DNA from: Heliocidaris erythrogramma
Taxonomy: Eukaryota > Echinodermata > Echinoidea > Camarodonta > Echinometridae
Direction of reading: 5' to 3'
Assembly: GCA_025617745.1 (NCBI GenBank)
Contig: CM046869.1
Location: 12,729,168 to 12,793,167, forward strand
Length of the DNA: 64,000 nucleotides
Part shown: positions 31,973 through 42,449 of the stretch, piece after piece
How the letters are laid out: each line of letters starts with the position of its first letter
Position numbering within the stretch: the first letter of the stretch is position 1
The notes under the pieces: generated by a model
Databases searched by the model: none
The model's input: only the letters and a program-made list of their open reading frames with translations
What the model was told of the DNA's origin: nothing
Translations under genes and position numbers: made by a program

Positions 31973-33157
31973 TTGAACAGCCTAACCCCGACTCTGATAG
32001 AGATGAATAGTGAGAAATCATATAACTTTCGATCATCAACGGCTTCAAAAACACTACCTCCCAGGCCTAGGAAAATGTCAACGCAAAATTCGAATTCGAC
32101 AGCGACTTCGAAAGCCAATACTTCGCATTCGTGCATCATTAGAAGGGAATCCACCTCCCGATCCCCTTCTGGCGGGAACGAGAGTCACGTGACGGAACCC
32201 GCGAACTCGAGTATTGTCAGTAATGCCGTGCCTACGGGTCAAGGGGACGTAATCAACCAAATGAAAGCTATGTTCTCGCAGCTTACTACACAAATGAACG
32301 CTAGATTTGACGCCATTGGTGAGGATGTGAGTCTCATAAAACACGATTTAGCTGAAACCAAAAGAGCCGTTATAGAATTGGAAGGAGCTGTCAACTTCAA
32401 CGCGGAGAAAATCAAAGCCATCGAAAAGGATTATCTACCAAAAGTGAAAGATGAGTTAGAGAAGAAAAGTAAGGAAATTGAGGAAAAGATCATATTGCTA
32501 GAACTTCACCAGCGAAAGCAAAACCTCTTGGTATATGGGGTGGGGGAGAGGAAAAATGAGAACATATATGCCGTTGTTAACGATGTATTGAGCTTCTTCC
32601 TCAAAATCCCCGCGACCGAGGCCGGTAAAGTTCTATTGGTCAACGCCCACCGTCTCCCCGCCCCCCAGCACGGTATCGGCAATGGAGCCAAGATACGCCC
32701 CATTATCATCCGATTTGTCAATATGTCGGACCGTGATCGCCTATTGAACGCCTTCGAGGATTCTCACAGACAACACCACACTGGAACAACCACTATCGAA
32801 CCCACCGGTCAGCAACCTTCTCAACCTACCACCCAGGGTCAACCCCCCGTACCACCAGGGATACAACAGCAGCAAGCAGAGCAGCTTACCAACGAGCCAC
32901 CGCAGCAACTTGCCGGCATCGGGCCGACACAAGCACTCAACCAATTGTTCGCCCGTGTTACGATACGGACGGACCTACCACCCAACATGAAACGTGAACG
33001 CGGCAAGCTAGCAGCAGTAGCATACAAGCTTCGAAAAGAGCAGAAACTGTCAACCCGCATTCGAATCAATGGTATCAATCTCTACCTTCAAACTCGGAAG
33101 CCATCTACGACTGGAGGTCAATCAAGTTGGAAAAACTGGGATAATGAAGATAAGTAA
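31973..33157 (+). CDS. LINE ORF1, L1-ORF1p-like RNA-binding protein
   Basis: 394 residues. A basic Ser-rich N terminus is followed by a heptad-rich stretch (about residues 90-190, with QLTTQMNARFDAI, ELEKKSKEIEEKI), predicted coiled coil. Then comes an RRM-like core starting NLLVYGVGERKNENIY and ending IIIRFVNMSDRDRLL. A Gln/Pro-rich insertion (about residues 275-310) interrupts it before a C-terminal segment with NMKRERGKLAAVAYKLRKEQ. Coiled coil, RRM and C-terminal domain in this order match L1-type ORF1 proteins, which trimerise on the element RNA. The frame is intact. A second Met follows ten residues after the first, so the exact start is uncertain. Confidence 0.8.
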   Translation: MNSLTPTLIEMNSEKSYNFRSSTASKTLPPRPRKMSTQNSNSTATSKANTSHSCIIRRESTSRSPSGGNESHVTEPANSSIVSNAVPTGQGDVINQMKAMFSQLTTQMNARFDAIGEDVSLIKHDLAETKRAVIELEGAVNFNAEKIKAIEKDYLPKVKDELEKKSKEIEEKIILLELHQRKQNLLVYGVGERKNENIYAVVNDVLSFFLKIPATEAGKVLLVNAHRLPAPQHGIGNGAKIRPIIIRFVNMSDRDRLLNAFEDSHRQHHTGTTTIEPTGQQPSQPTTQGQPPVPPGIQQQQAEQLTNEPPQQLAGIGPTQALNQLFARVTIRTDLPPNMKRERGKLAAVAYKLRKEQKLSTRIRINGINLYLQTRKPSTTGGQSSWKNWDNEDK

Positions 33158-33361
33158 TCTTTCTTTCTATCAAGAATAAATTCAAACTGTAAGAAGAAAC
33201 CATAAGACGAATATATATATATGTATATATAAGAAATAAATCAGTTAAGAAGAAACTGAAGTAAAGAATTGAAAGAAAGAACTTGGACACTAAGAAGAAA
33301 CGGAATGGAAACATAATAAATATATTCATCTTGATAAAATAATTTATATATTTCGCCATAT

Positions 33362-35087
33362 ATATTATGATGCTGTTACATGATGCTGTCATGTTACCGC
33401 AGTGTCATTACTGCAATTTTGTCCTTGTTATTGTTTCTTTTCTGTCAGAATGAAAATGCATTCAGTGTCAATTTATATTGTCAATTTGTAGCGTAACTTG
33501 TGTAGCTGCAAAACATGGATTTCCCTCCATCTCAGAAAAATTTACAGCTGATTTATTCACCCTTAATTTCAAAGCAGGTCGCCACTCCGCATCTGGGTCA
33601 GGCCGCTGAGGTATTTTCTCCTAAATTGGTCGTTTTTGTCGTCTAATCATGCATGCCTCCACCCATTATCAGTGTTTATTATGTTCTTTCCCCTTCATCA
33701 TGGCATTGTTTTGTCTACATAGCCACCCCCCCCCCCGTCATATATTACAACCCACCTCCATCGCTTCTGTATACAATGTTATGTTTTACTGCTCTTAGTG
33801 GACGTTCTATTAATATTTTTATTATATTGTTCCACACGTGCCTACCAAATGACAGTTTTCCGTAATTTATTTCAAATCATGTATGAATTTATTTTCATGC
33901 AAGTATATATTTTCTTTTGCTTTTTAATTTACTTGTTTGTTAATTATGAGTACTTTTCCAGTATTTGTTTTTTTGTTTTTTGTTTTGTTTTTGTTTTTGT
34001 TTTTTATAGCAATTTTTTTTCTCTTGCATCTCTAGAGAATGTGAGCGTTACCTTCCTCCAGCCCTCATGATATATTTACCTTTTTTTTTCCTTTTGTAAA
34101 TATATAATCGTACATAGTTCTCGATGTTATTTTTGTTTTGCTATGATCATAGTTATCAATTGAAATATTTTATAGACGATGAATATAATTCTTGCTATTG
34201 ACATTTAATGCTCTATTTGCAATGTACTTATTTATACTATACAACCGTCCAGAGGAAAAAGTTTGAATGAATTGCATCAATTGAATACTGACGTTTTGTA
34301 CTTGTTTTTTTGTTTTTTGCTCGCACATTTATTATTATCTCATATTATTATATTTTATAATATTGTAATTACACTATACCTCAATATGATATGCCCAAGG
34401 CTATTCCATTTCATTTCATTTTGTCTGTCTTTTTTTTGTTTTGTTTTGTTTTATATTTTTTTCCCGGTATATATTATGATGCTGTTACATGATGCTGTCA
34501 TGTTGCCGCAATGTTATTGCTGTAATTTTGTCCTTGTTATTGTTTCTTTTCTGTCAGAATGAAAATGCATTCAGTGTCAATTTATATTGTCAATTTGTAG
34601 CGTAACTTGTGTAGCTGCAAAACATGGATTTCCATCCATCTCAGAAAAATTTACAGCTGATTTATTCACCCTTAATTTCAAAGCAGGTCGCCACTCCGCA
34701 TCTGGGTCAGGCCGCTGAGGTATTTTCTCTTAAATTGGTCGTTTTTGTCGTCTAATCATGCATGCCTCCACCCATTATCAGTGTTTATTATGTTCTTTCC
34801 CCTTCATCATGGCATTGTTTTGTCTACATAGCCACCCCCCCCCCCCGTCATATACTACAACCCACCTCCATCGCTTCTGTATACAATGTTATGTTTTACT
34901 GCTCTTAGTGGACGTTCTATTAATATTTTTATTATATTGTTCCACACGTGCCTACCAAATGACAGTTTTCCGTAATTTATTTCAAATCATGTATGAATTT
35001 ATTTTCATGCAAGTATATATTTTCTTTTGCTTTTTAATTTACTTGTTTGTTAATTATGAGTACTTTTCCAGTATTTGTTTTTTTGTT

Positions 35088-35118
<31 letters not shown>

Positions 35119-35580
35119 TGTTTTTGTTTTTTATAGCAATTTTTTTCTCTTGCATCTCTAGAGAATGTGAGCGTTACCTTCCTCCAGCCCTCATGATATA
35201 TTTACCTTTTTTTTCCTTTTGTAAATATATAATCGTACGTAGTTCTCGATGTTATTTTTGTTTTGCTATGATCATAGTTATCAATTGAAATATTTTATAG
35301 ACGATGAATATAATTCTTGCTATTGACATTTAATGCTCTATTTGCAATGTACTTATTTATACTATACAACCGTCCAGAGGAAAAAGTTTGAATGAATTGC
35401 ATCAATTGAATACTGATGTTTTGTACTTGTTTTTTTGTTTTTTGCTCGCACATTTATTATTATCTCATATTATTATATTTTATAATATTGTAATTACACT
35501 ATACCTCAATATGATATGCCCTAGGCTATTCCATTTCATTTCATTTTGTCTGTCTTTTTTTTTTTTTTTTTTTTTTTCCC
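33362..35580. repeat. two tandem 1109-bp copies between ORF1 and ORF2
   Basis: The segment starting ATATTATGATGCTGTTACAT at 33362 repeats at 34471 with few differences (length changes are in the T-rich runs). Each copy has a GTCGCCACTCCGCATCTGGG block, a poly-C tract and TTTTGTTTTTG runs, and no credible gene. Hydrophobic open frames are a result of T-richness. Confidence 0.85.
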
Positions 35581-36009
35581 GTTTTATATATATGTATATG
35601 TTTCTATATTATGTCTGTTTTTGGTTTCTCTTTTTATTTTAAATTGTTCTATTGTTCTATTTGTTTCTTCATCTAAGGGAGTCGCGTTGAATTTGCGTCG
35701 CATTTGCAGTATGTCTAGTTGCGTTTTTGTTGATTTAATCGGTTATTTTTTGTTCAAGCCTACGAAGATTTCCTTCAGTATGAATTTTTCTGTCATAGTC
35801 TATTTTGTATGTATATATGTTACCATTTTCTATTCGACCTACTACATCATTCATTTGATGTTTCTGTACATGATATTCAACTTCAATTTTTCTCTTTCTC
35901 AGCAACCTGCGACTGTACTTTTGTTAATTCGCGCTAAGCATTACGTCAGACACGTATTTGTTTTATTCACTATTATTTATTATCACACTTTAGTATCAAC
36001 CATTAAACC

Positions 36010-38718
36010 ATGGCTGATGATATAGCTGATAATATAGCATTCAACTCCCTTAATGATGATGACCTTTTTGACCTGTTTAGACCATCCCTGAATGATATTA
36101 ATATTGACACTCAAACTGGTAATTATGATAGTATTATTGTTGATTCATTTAATTCTTCATCCGAAGAATTATCTTTTGATTTTCATACTGAAGACCCAGC
36201 CCAAACTAATTCTTTAACTAAATATGTAACTGACAATCAATTTAAACATATAATGGCAGATTTTAGACTGGATACCTTTTCTTTGTTACATTTGAATATA
36301 AGAAGTCTAAATAAACATTTTGATGAATTGCAGTTACTTTTAGATAATTCAGCCCAACGTCTCCCTTCTATAATCGGCCTCACAGAAACCTGGTTGTCCT
36401 CTGACCCTAACCCACCCTTTGCTCTTCGTGATTATGATTTTATTTTTAATAGTAGACAGGATAGATCAGGGGGTGGAGTGGGTCTATATATTTCTAAGGA
36501 TTATAATTATAATATTTGTCAAGAAATTACATTAATGAATAATGTAATAGAATCTCTATTTATTGAAATTATTGTTCCAGGTCATACAAATATAATTGTT
36601 GGTGTAGTATATCGATCACCAAGTAATAACTCACAAGACTTTTTTATACAATTGACTGGTATAGTTAAAAATTCTTTATTTGATAATAAAGATTGCTTCG
36701 TTATGGGTGATTTTAATATCAATTTATTGCAACACGACACTAATAATGCATCGCAGGAGTTTCTTGAGATATTCCTATCTGCTTCTTTCTTGCCTCTAAT
36801 TTCTAAACCCACCCGTGTGGTTAATCACTCTGCTACATTAATCGACAATATTTTTAGTAATGTAATACCGCACCCTGACTCATGTGTTGTTCTTTCCGAT
36901 ATAACTGACCACTACCCTATATGTGCTCATTATAAAATATCTCATTCTGTTAAAAATGGTGGACCCCTTCCCTCAAGACGTCGAGTTACACCAGAAACTT
37001 TAGCGCGGCTCGGTGCCAGTTTAGAACAAGTTGATTGGTCTGACGTACACAATAGTAATGATGTTAATATTTCATATGAACATTTTTTGAATAATTTTAA
37101 TGAAAAATTAGACATTTATATCCCTGTTGTAAGAGACAAACGTAATTATAAAGTTTCTCCTCGACTTCCTTGGATTACTAAATCTCTATTACGATCCATT
37201 AATAGAAAAAATAGATTATATTATACATATAAATTGAAACGTACAGGTCATGCTAAATTTAAATATACTTCTTATAAAAATATGCTGACTAAAATTTTAC
37301 GTTTTGAGAAAAAAAAATATTTTATGAATCGTTTGGAATTATATAAGCATGATATGCAAAATACATGGAAAATTTTAAAACAGGCAATGAATTTATTGAA
37401 TAATCGAATTGATATCACTAAAATTAAACACGATGGAAAGATTATTGAAGATCCTGGTAATATTGTTAATATTTTTAATTCGTACTTTTCTTCAATTGGG
37501 GAGACCCTTGCTCATGATATTCGACCGTCCGATAAACCCTTTGTTGATTTTTTAGGCCCCACAAATTCAGAATCTATATTTTTTGTCCCAACACATAGAA
37601 CTGAAATATTGGATATAGTTGCAAATTTGAATAAAAAGAAAAGTTCGGGCTCCGATGGCATCAATAATGTTATTCTGAAAGGCATCATACCGTCTATCGT
37701 CGATCCCTTGGTGCATATATTTAATTTATCTTTGTTAAATGGTGTAGTACCCGACATTATGAAAATTGCAAAAGTTATTCCTTTATTTAAAAAAGGGGAC
37801 AGATTAGTTCTTAATAATTATCGCCCTATTTCTCTTTTGTCTTCCCTTTCAAAAGTCTTAGAAAAAATTATTTATAAAAGAACAATTGCTTTTTTGAAAA
37901 AACATAATATTATCAGTGATTCTCAGTTTGGATTTCGGGAGAACCACAGCACTTCTCATGCCTTATTGTCATTTGTAGATAAAGTTGTTCATGCCCTCGA
38001 TTCATCATCTCATATGATCGGTATCTTCCTGGACTATTCCAAGGCCTTTGACACGATTAACCACAACATTTTACTTTATAAACTTTCCCATTATGGTATA
38101 CGCGGGAAGGCCTTGGAGTGGTTCAGGAGCTACCTAACCAACAGAAAACAATATGTTTATTTAAATGGTCATAGCTCAGAACTTCATCATACAAACTGCG
38201 GAGTTCCCCAAGGTAGTCTATTGGGACCGCTTCTCTTTATATTGTATATTAATGATTTTCATAGATCATCTAATATTTTGTCTTTCATATTGTTTGCTGA
38301 TGATACGAATTTATTTTTCTCGCATAGTGACCCTCATTATTTAATACAAACAGTCAATTTAGAATTGCGTAACCTTTCTCAATGGATACGAGCAAATAGG
38401 CTTTCTTTGAATTTACAAAAAACAAAATATATGCTTTTCAGTCATTCTTTAGTTTCTTTACCAGGCAATATAATTTTTGATGATTCTCCTTTAGATAAAG
38501 TTTCTGATATTAAATTTTTAGGAGTTATGATTGATGATAAACTTTCATGGCGACTTCATATAGATAGCATTTGTAAAACGGTCTCGCGTAACATTGGGAT
38601 TATAAATAGATTAAAGACGCACTTTCCATTAAATTCCTTACTTACATTATATTCGTCATTAATTTTACCGTACTTAAATTATGGATTGTTGACTTGGGGT
38701 AACGCATGTCATTATTAG
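36010..38718 (+). CDS. LINE ORF2: AP-like endonuclease and reverse transcriptase
   Basis: 902 residues. Residues about 90-310 form an exonuclease-endonuclease-phosphatase domain: LNIRSLN, GLTETWL with the catalytic Glu, GGGVGLYI, YRSPSNN, MGDFN (232-236), TLIDNIF and SDITDHYP. Residues about 520-830 are the reverse transcriptase: IPLFKKGDR, NNYRPISLLSSLSKVLEKII, FGFRENHST, DYSKAFDTINH, GVPQGSLLGPLLF and the active-site FADD (762-765). These nick the target and prime cDNA synthesis. The frame ends prematurely at WGNACHY; the remaining C terminus continues in another frame from 38706. Confidence 0.9.
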   Translation: MADDIADNIAFNSLNDDDLFDLFRPSLNDINIDTQTGNYDSIIVDSFNSSSEELSFDFHTEDPAQTNSLTKYVTDNQFKHIMADFRLDTFSLLHLNIRSLNKHFDELQLLLDNSAQRLPSIIGLTETWLSSDPNPPFALRDYDFIFNSRQDRSGGGVGLYISKDYNYNICQEITLMNNVIESLFIEIIVPGHTNIIVGVVYRSPSNNSQDFFIQLTGIVKNSLFDNKDCFVMGDFNINLLQHDTNNASQEFLEIFLSASFLPLISKPTRVVNHSATLIDNIFSNVIPHPDSCVVLSDITDHYPICAHYKISHSVKNGGPLPSRRRVTPETLARLGASLEQVDWSDVHNSNDVNISYEHFLNNFNEKLDIYIPVVRDKRNYKVSPRLPWITKSLLRSINRKNRLYYTYKLKRTGHAKFKYTSYKNMLTKILRFEKKKYFMNRLELYKHDMQNTWKILKQAMNLLNNRIDITKIKHDGKIIEDPGNIVNIFNSYFSSIGETLAHDIRPSDKPFVDFLGPTNSESIFFVPTHRTEILDIVANLNKKKSSGSDGINNVILKGIIPSIVDPLVHIFNLSLLNGVVPDIMKIAKVIPLFKKGDRLVLNNYRPISLLSSLSKVLEKIIYKRTIAFLKKHNIISDSQFGFRENHSTSHALLSFVDKVVHALDSSSHMIGIFLDYSKAFDTINHNILLYKLSHYGIRGKALEWFRSYLTNRKQYVYLNGHSSELHHTNCGVPQGSLLGPLLFILYINDFHRSSNILSFILFADDTNLFFSHSDPHYLIQTVNLELRNLSQWIRANRLSLNLQKTKYMLFSHSLVSLPGNIIFDDSPLDKVSDIKFLGVMIDDKLSWRLHIDSICKTVSRNIGIINRLKTHFPLNSLLTLYSSLILPYLNYGLLTWGNACHY

Positions 38719-39122
38719 ACAAATTGTTATTATTACAGAAGAAGACCCTCCGAATAATTTGTCATACAACTTTCCGCGCCCATACAGACCGTTTATTTTT
38801 TGATAATAAAATTATGAAAGTAACAGATTTATATTGGTATCAGTTAGGTCAGTTTATGTATAATTTTAATAATGATGCTTTGCCTGTAGTTTTTAAAAAC
38901 ATGTTTTTGAAAAATTGTTCACTTCATAAATATTCAACAAGACGTTCTGATGAATTACATTTACCCCTCTTTCGAAAAGTCCTGGCCCAAAATACATTCA
39001 TCTATGATGGTCCGAAATTTTGGAATTCCCTTTCTGAACACATTAAAAATGCCCCCTCTTTATATTCGTTTAAGAAAAGATTAAAGTTACATTTATTGAA
39101 ATCATACGCAGATGTTCATTAA
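38706..39122 (+). pseudogene. LINE ORF2 C-terminal part, out of frame
   Basis: 138 codons beginning SLLDKLLLLQKKTLRIICHT and ending with FWNSLSEHIKNAPSLYSFKK and KLHLL, the normal CR1/Jockey C-terminal tail. It lies in the minus-one frame relative to 36010-38718 and overlaps it by 13 bases, so a single-base loss near 38706 is the simplest explanation. This copy is probably unable to make full-length ORF2 unless by frameshifting, for which I see no slippery heptamer. Confidence 0.8.
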
Positions 39123-39677
39123 TGATTATGTTGTTATGATTGAATATTCTCACCCCTTTCCCATTGTCCGCTGTCCACTCTTCTTGTTTTGTGTTAAAAA
39201 GGTTATCATCAATGTCCATGAGTCGCTCAAATCATGATTTTTCTTTTTTTTTAAGCGTGCTTTTAATTAGTTCTGTTTCTCTCTTGGTCGAATAATCGTT
39301 ACTTTGTAACGTATTGTATAAGTTTCCCGATTCATACCCTATATCAAGTTTTGTTGTTTCTATGGTAGCTCTATTGTGTCCTTTTGAAGGTTCTCTTCGT
39401 AGGCATTGTACTGGTATTTTTTTGTTTTTTGTTTTTTTTTTGTTTTTTTTTAATTATATGATTTATTATTTTACTTTAATGTGTTTCGAGGGATCCTCAT
39501 TTTACAAGCTTCGGCTTTTTAGTGGATCCCTCCATTTCTGCAGATTTGTTAACTCCATACAATTATTTATTTGATTATTATGTTGATATATGTATACTAA
39601 CTTACTGAATAATGTTCTACATAATTATGTCAAAGTTTGTTTATCTGTGGAAATGAAAATAAATTGAATTGAATTGA
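39123..39677 (+). other. LINE 3' region and tail
   Basis: T-rich, ending GTGGAAATGAAAATAAATTG followed by ATTGA-type repeats. No gene. Confidence 0.7.
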
Positions 39678-39940
39678 ATCTATTGGGTGTCGGTCTATCG
39701 GACCCGCTAACTATCGGACCTTCTAGCTATAGGGATGACCCCATGATGGTGATCCTGAATGATTAATTCATTGTCATAACGCATGGAGTATTAAACGAGG
39801 CCAACCTTTACTAGCTCTTACTATATGTTAGCTCCATTTACCGCATGCATACTTCATTGTCATGCCCTAATTCTATACGTAACTTTGAATTGCTTGGTAA
39901 CAAATGAATACAGTATAATACAAATATTACAATGTGAATT
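39678..39940. repeat. 263-bp direct repeat, right of LINE
   Basis: Second copy of 31643-31905, beginning ATCTATTGGGTGTCGGTC and ending CAATGTGAATT. After it the pre-insertion sequence continues. Confidence 0.8.
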
Positions 39941-41063
39941 AATTGACATCGTTTTGGGGCGGGGGGGGGGGGATAGGGATGATACAAATTATAAATAAAT
40001 TCAGTTTCTTACATAAATCAATTAAGTGCCAAAATATTTTCAGAGAGACACAGTTTTTTGCGATGTACATTAGTATAGGGCAACAGTAACAATTTACCAC
40101 GAAATGAGCAAAAAATTGCTTAACTTGATTTGGATTCATCAACATTCCAAGACCTATTTACCAAAGTTTAAAAACAAATTGATTTCCTTTGAAATAATTT
40201 ATTGTTAATAATTATAATAAATCAAGTGTAATAATGTCAATACTTTTGCTCTCAGTTATATACGACCACAAGCAACCATTCAACTCGTCCATTACGGTGG
40301 AAACAGAAGATGTTGAGAATTCCTGCTTCACCCACTTACACAGCAATAAGGGTATGATACGTGAGATCCACTTAGGTAGATTTTTTCTAGTGCGTTTAAC
40401 ACTATCATACCCCATCATCTACTAACCAATTAACTAATTAATATGAATGTACCCCCCCCCCCCCCAGATCACATTGTGGATACAGAACTTTCTAAATGAC
40501 AGACCACAAAGATTAGTGTTCGGTAACACTCTATCCAGTATGAGAATTTTGAACATAGGCCTCCCCCTCCCCCCCCCCCCCCCCGGGCTGTTTCATCTCT
40601 CCCGTGCTTTTCTCCTTGTACACAAGTGACTGTGTACTGTGTACTGTAAGAAAATAATTCCAATAATGTCCATCTTCCTGCTTGGACTGATTGTTTCATT
40701 CATAACTGTTAGACAAGGGTTTTGTAACATAAAGCTTTATATATTGATCGTACGATTGATTTTTACGATCAATCCCATTGACTACAATGTACAATCAATT
40801 GTAAAAATAAATCGTAAGATCAATTTCAAGCTTGAAGTTACAGGGCCCAGAACATCTTTCCATTTGCAAATTAGTACATGAAAAACAGCTCTTCCTCATT
40901 GATCTGTGTACCATATTGACCCCCAGTGTATGTATTTCTCTTCCGAATGCTATTAGCATGTATCAAACGAAAATTGGAAAAATATGGAAAAGTATGAAGC
41001 CCTTTGTATAAGACGCAATTGAATTGAACGTATTTAATGGTTGTATTTAGGTTTCATAACTTC
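39933..41063. other. 1.1-kb segment replacing part of tandem unit 3
   Basis: Units 1 and 2 continue ATTACAATTCTTTTGGTATG at this point; here the sequence changes after ATTACAAT and rejoins the unit near 41064 (GATAAAATTAGTTTAACAAG), so about 260 bp of unit is replaced. It contains poly-G (39961-39973) and poly-C (40449-40465, 40568-40584) tracts and an inverted pair around 40735-40833 (GATTGATTTTTACGATCAAT, AAAATAAATCGTAAGATCAAT region). No gene recognised. Confidence 0.5.
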
Positions 41064-41391
41064 ATTTCAGATAAAATTAGTTTAACAAGATAGTTTTGCA
41101 AATTCGACTGAGAAAACCTATTATTGGCATATCTATCATATTCATGTAGATTTAACAAAAGAGCTCATAAAGATCTATTAACATAATGTAGTATTCGAAT
41201 GAACTTAGAACTGTTCTGTGCATTTATACGCCCAAATGTCCTTGAATTTAAATATATTAGTCTTAGAAATTTATTGTTCATTTAGAAAATATAGGATGAC
41301 ATGAAGCTATTCAATGACACCATTCATCATATCATTATAGCTACTTTCGTTCGTTTTCGATCTTGTATATTCAATTACTATATTATATAAC
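41064..41391. repeat. tandem unit 3, 3' part
   Basis: Matches 25475-25790 of unit 1 with more substitutions than units 1 and 2 show between each other (for example AATTCGACTGAG for AACTCGATTGAG), then diverges after ACTATATTATATA. Confidence 0.7.
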
Positions 41392-42446
41392 GAACAATCA
41401 AAGTGTATTAGTTGAGTAGCAATACTATCTCGTAATATATTTTATTTAAATTTGTATACAACAGTTTTGGTATAAGAAGTGTGGATCTATATTTAGCCAA
41501 AATCCTCTGTCTATTTTGTTTATGAACTTTCAAAAGTATTTTTTCTCCGAATTTTTATAATATATAGTGATATAATTCTTAATTAATATCTACATGCGCC
41601 TTGAGCACTCCACGGAGTGGATTTGGCGCTATATAAGTTACATTTATTATCATTATTATTATTAATTTCCATCTGAATTGGAAAATAATTACCGAGTTTA
41701 CATAATTATCATAAGATATTAGAAATTTAAAAAATTGAAAAACCCATATTTAAAACGAGGAAATATATATATATACTTCTGTATTTTGTTTTGTTGCTGT
41801 TACATGTTACTACTTAGCAAAGTTATGCATGAATAGATAAATATATAAAAAATGAATGAATAAATGTATATATAAATATATATATTGAAAGAAATGTCAC
41901 TATGAGTTGATCGTAGCTTTTATTGTCCTCCTTTATTTGTCAAGCTTTCGATCAATTATCTTCATCAGGACTGCATAAAAACACAAAATGATGGCTGACA
42001 TTTACATCGGAATATACATTTCAATTTCTTACAATTTCTTACAATTGTTAATTTCTTTCAATTTACCATCCACTAAAACAACTGAGTGACCTCCGGCGTT
42101 GTGTTCGAGGATCATTTCTTACAATATATATATGTGTGTGTGTGTGTGTATACATAAATATAAATGGCGCAATGGAAATGACGCTATCAGTGGTTCAAGA
42201 GCAATTAACCTATAAAATAATTTCTGATCGATGACCTTGTGTAGTCACGGCATTTTAATCATAAATTGTACGAAGCTGCGGGTAAGGCGTGGAAATTAAC
42301 TGAGTTTAATAGGTGCCTACTATTCAGATAGATTGATAACGAATACCACAAATAATGAACCGATTATTTTCATCGGTGCCTAGGCAGTGAAACACGGGTT
42401 TTCAACATTTCGTGTATGCATAGTGTCTTTGACCAGTCCAATCAGA
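41392..42446. other. no gene; SINE-tail and small repeats
   Basis: At 41595-41665 the plus strand reads CGCCTTGAGCACTCCACGG and TGGATTTGGCGCTATATAAG followed by ATT repeats, the 3' tail type of the SINE at 45470-45773. Near 42030 ATTTCTTACA words repeat. A minus-strand CCTGATGAAG...GATCGAAAGC at about 41945-41970 resembles Penelope-associated sequence. A GT run lies at 42132-42147. Confidence 0.4.
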
Positions 42447-42449
42447 ATG
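42447..42449 (+). CDS. gene B, candidate start codon at end of exon 1
   Basis: AATCAGAATG is followed directly by GTATGT, a plausible donor. Ungapped comparison of the 25 bases upstream with the gene A candidate matches at more than half of positions by eye. It splices in frame to CATTTGAAG at 43636. Confidence 0.35.

Larger units (their letters stand above)
31906..39677 (+). mobile_element. near-full-length CR1/Jockey-superfamily LINE
   Basis: 7.77 kb with two open reading frames, a long AT-rich 3' region, and a 3' end of AATTGAATTGAATTGAAT, a short tandem repeat tail of the kind found on CR1/L2-type elements instead of poly-A. The 5' end lies 67 bp upstream of ORF1. Direct repeats of 263 bp flank it. 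The only coding damage noticed is a frame change near 38706. Confidence 0.85.

Noticed and set aside
33653-36025. Several hydrophobic frames of 70-176 codons resembling membrane proteins
   Set aside because: They come from T-rich repeat monomers between the LINE ORFs, appear in both copies with frame differences, and show no domain.
41940-41975. Minus-strand CTGATGA...GAAA as a hammerhead ribozyme
   Set aside because: The stem II pairing is weak and no stem I partner was found; a covariance-model search would be needed.
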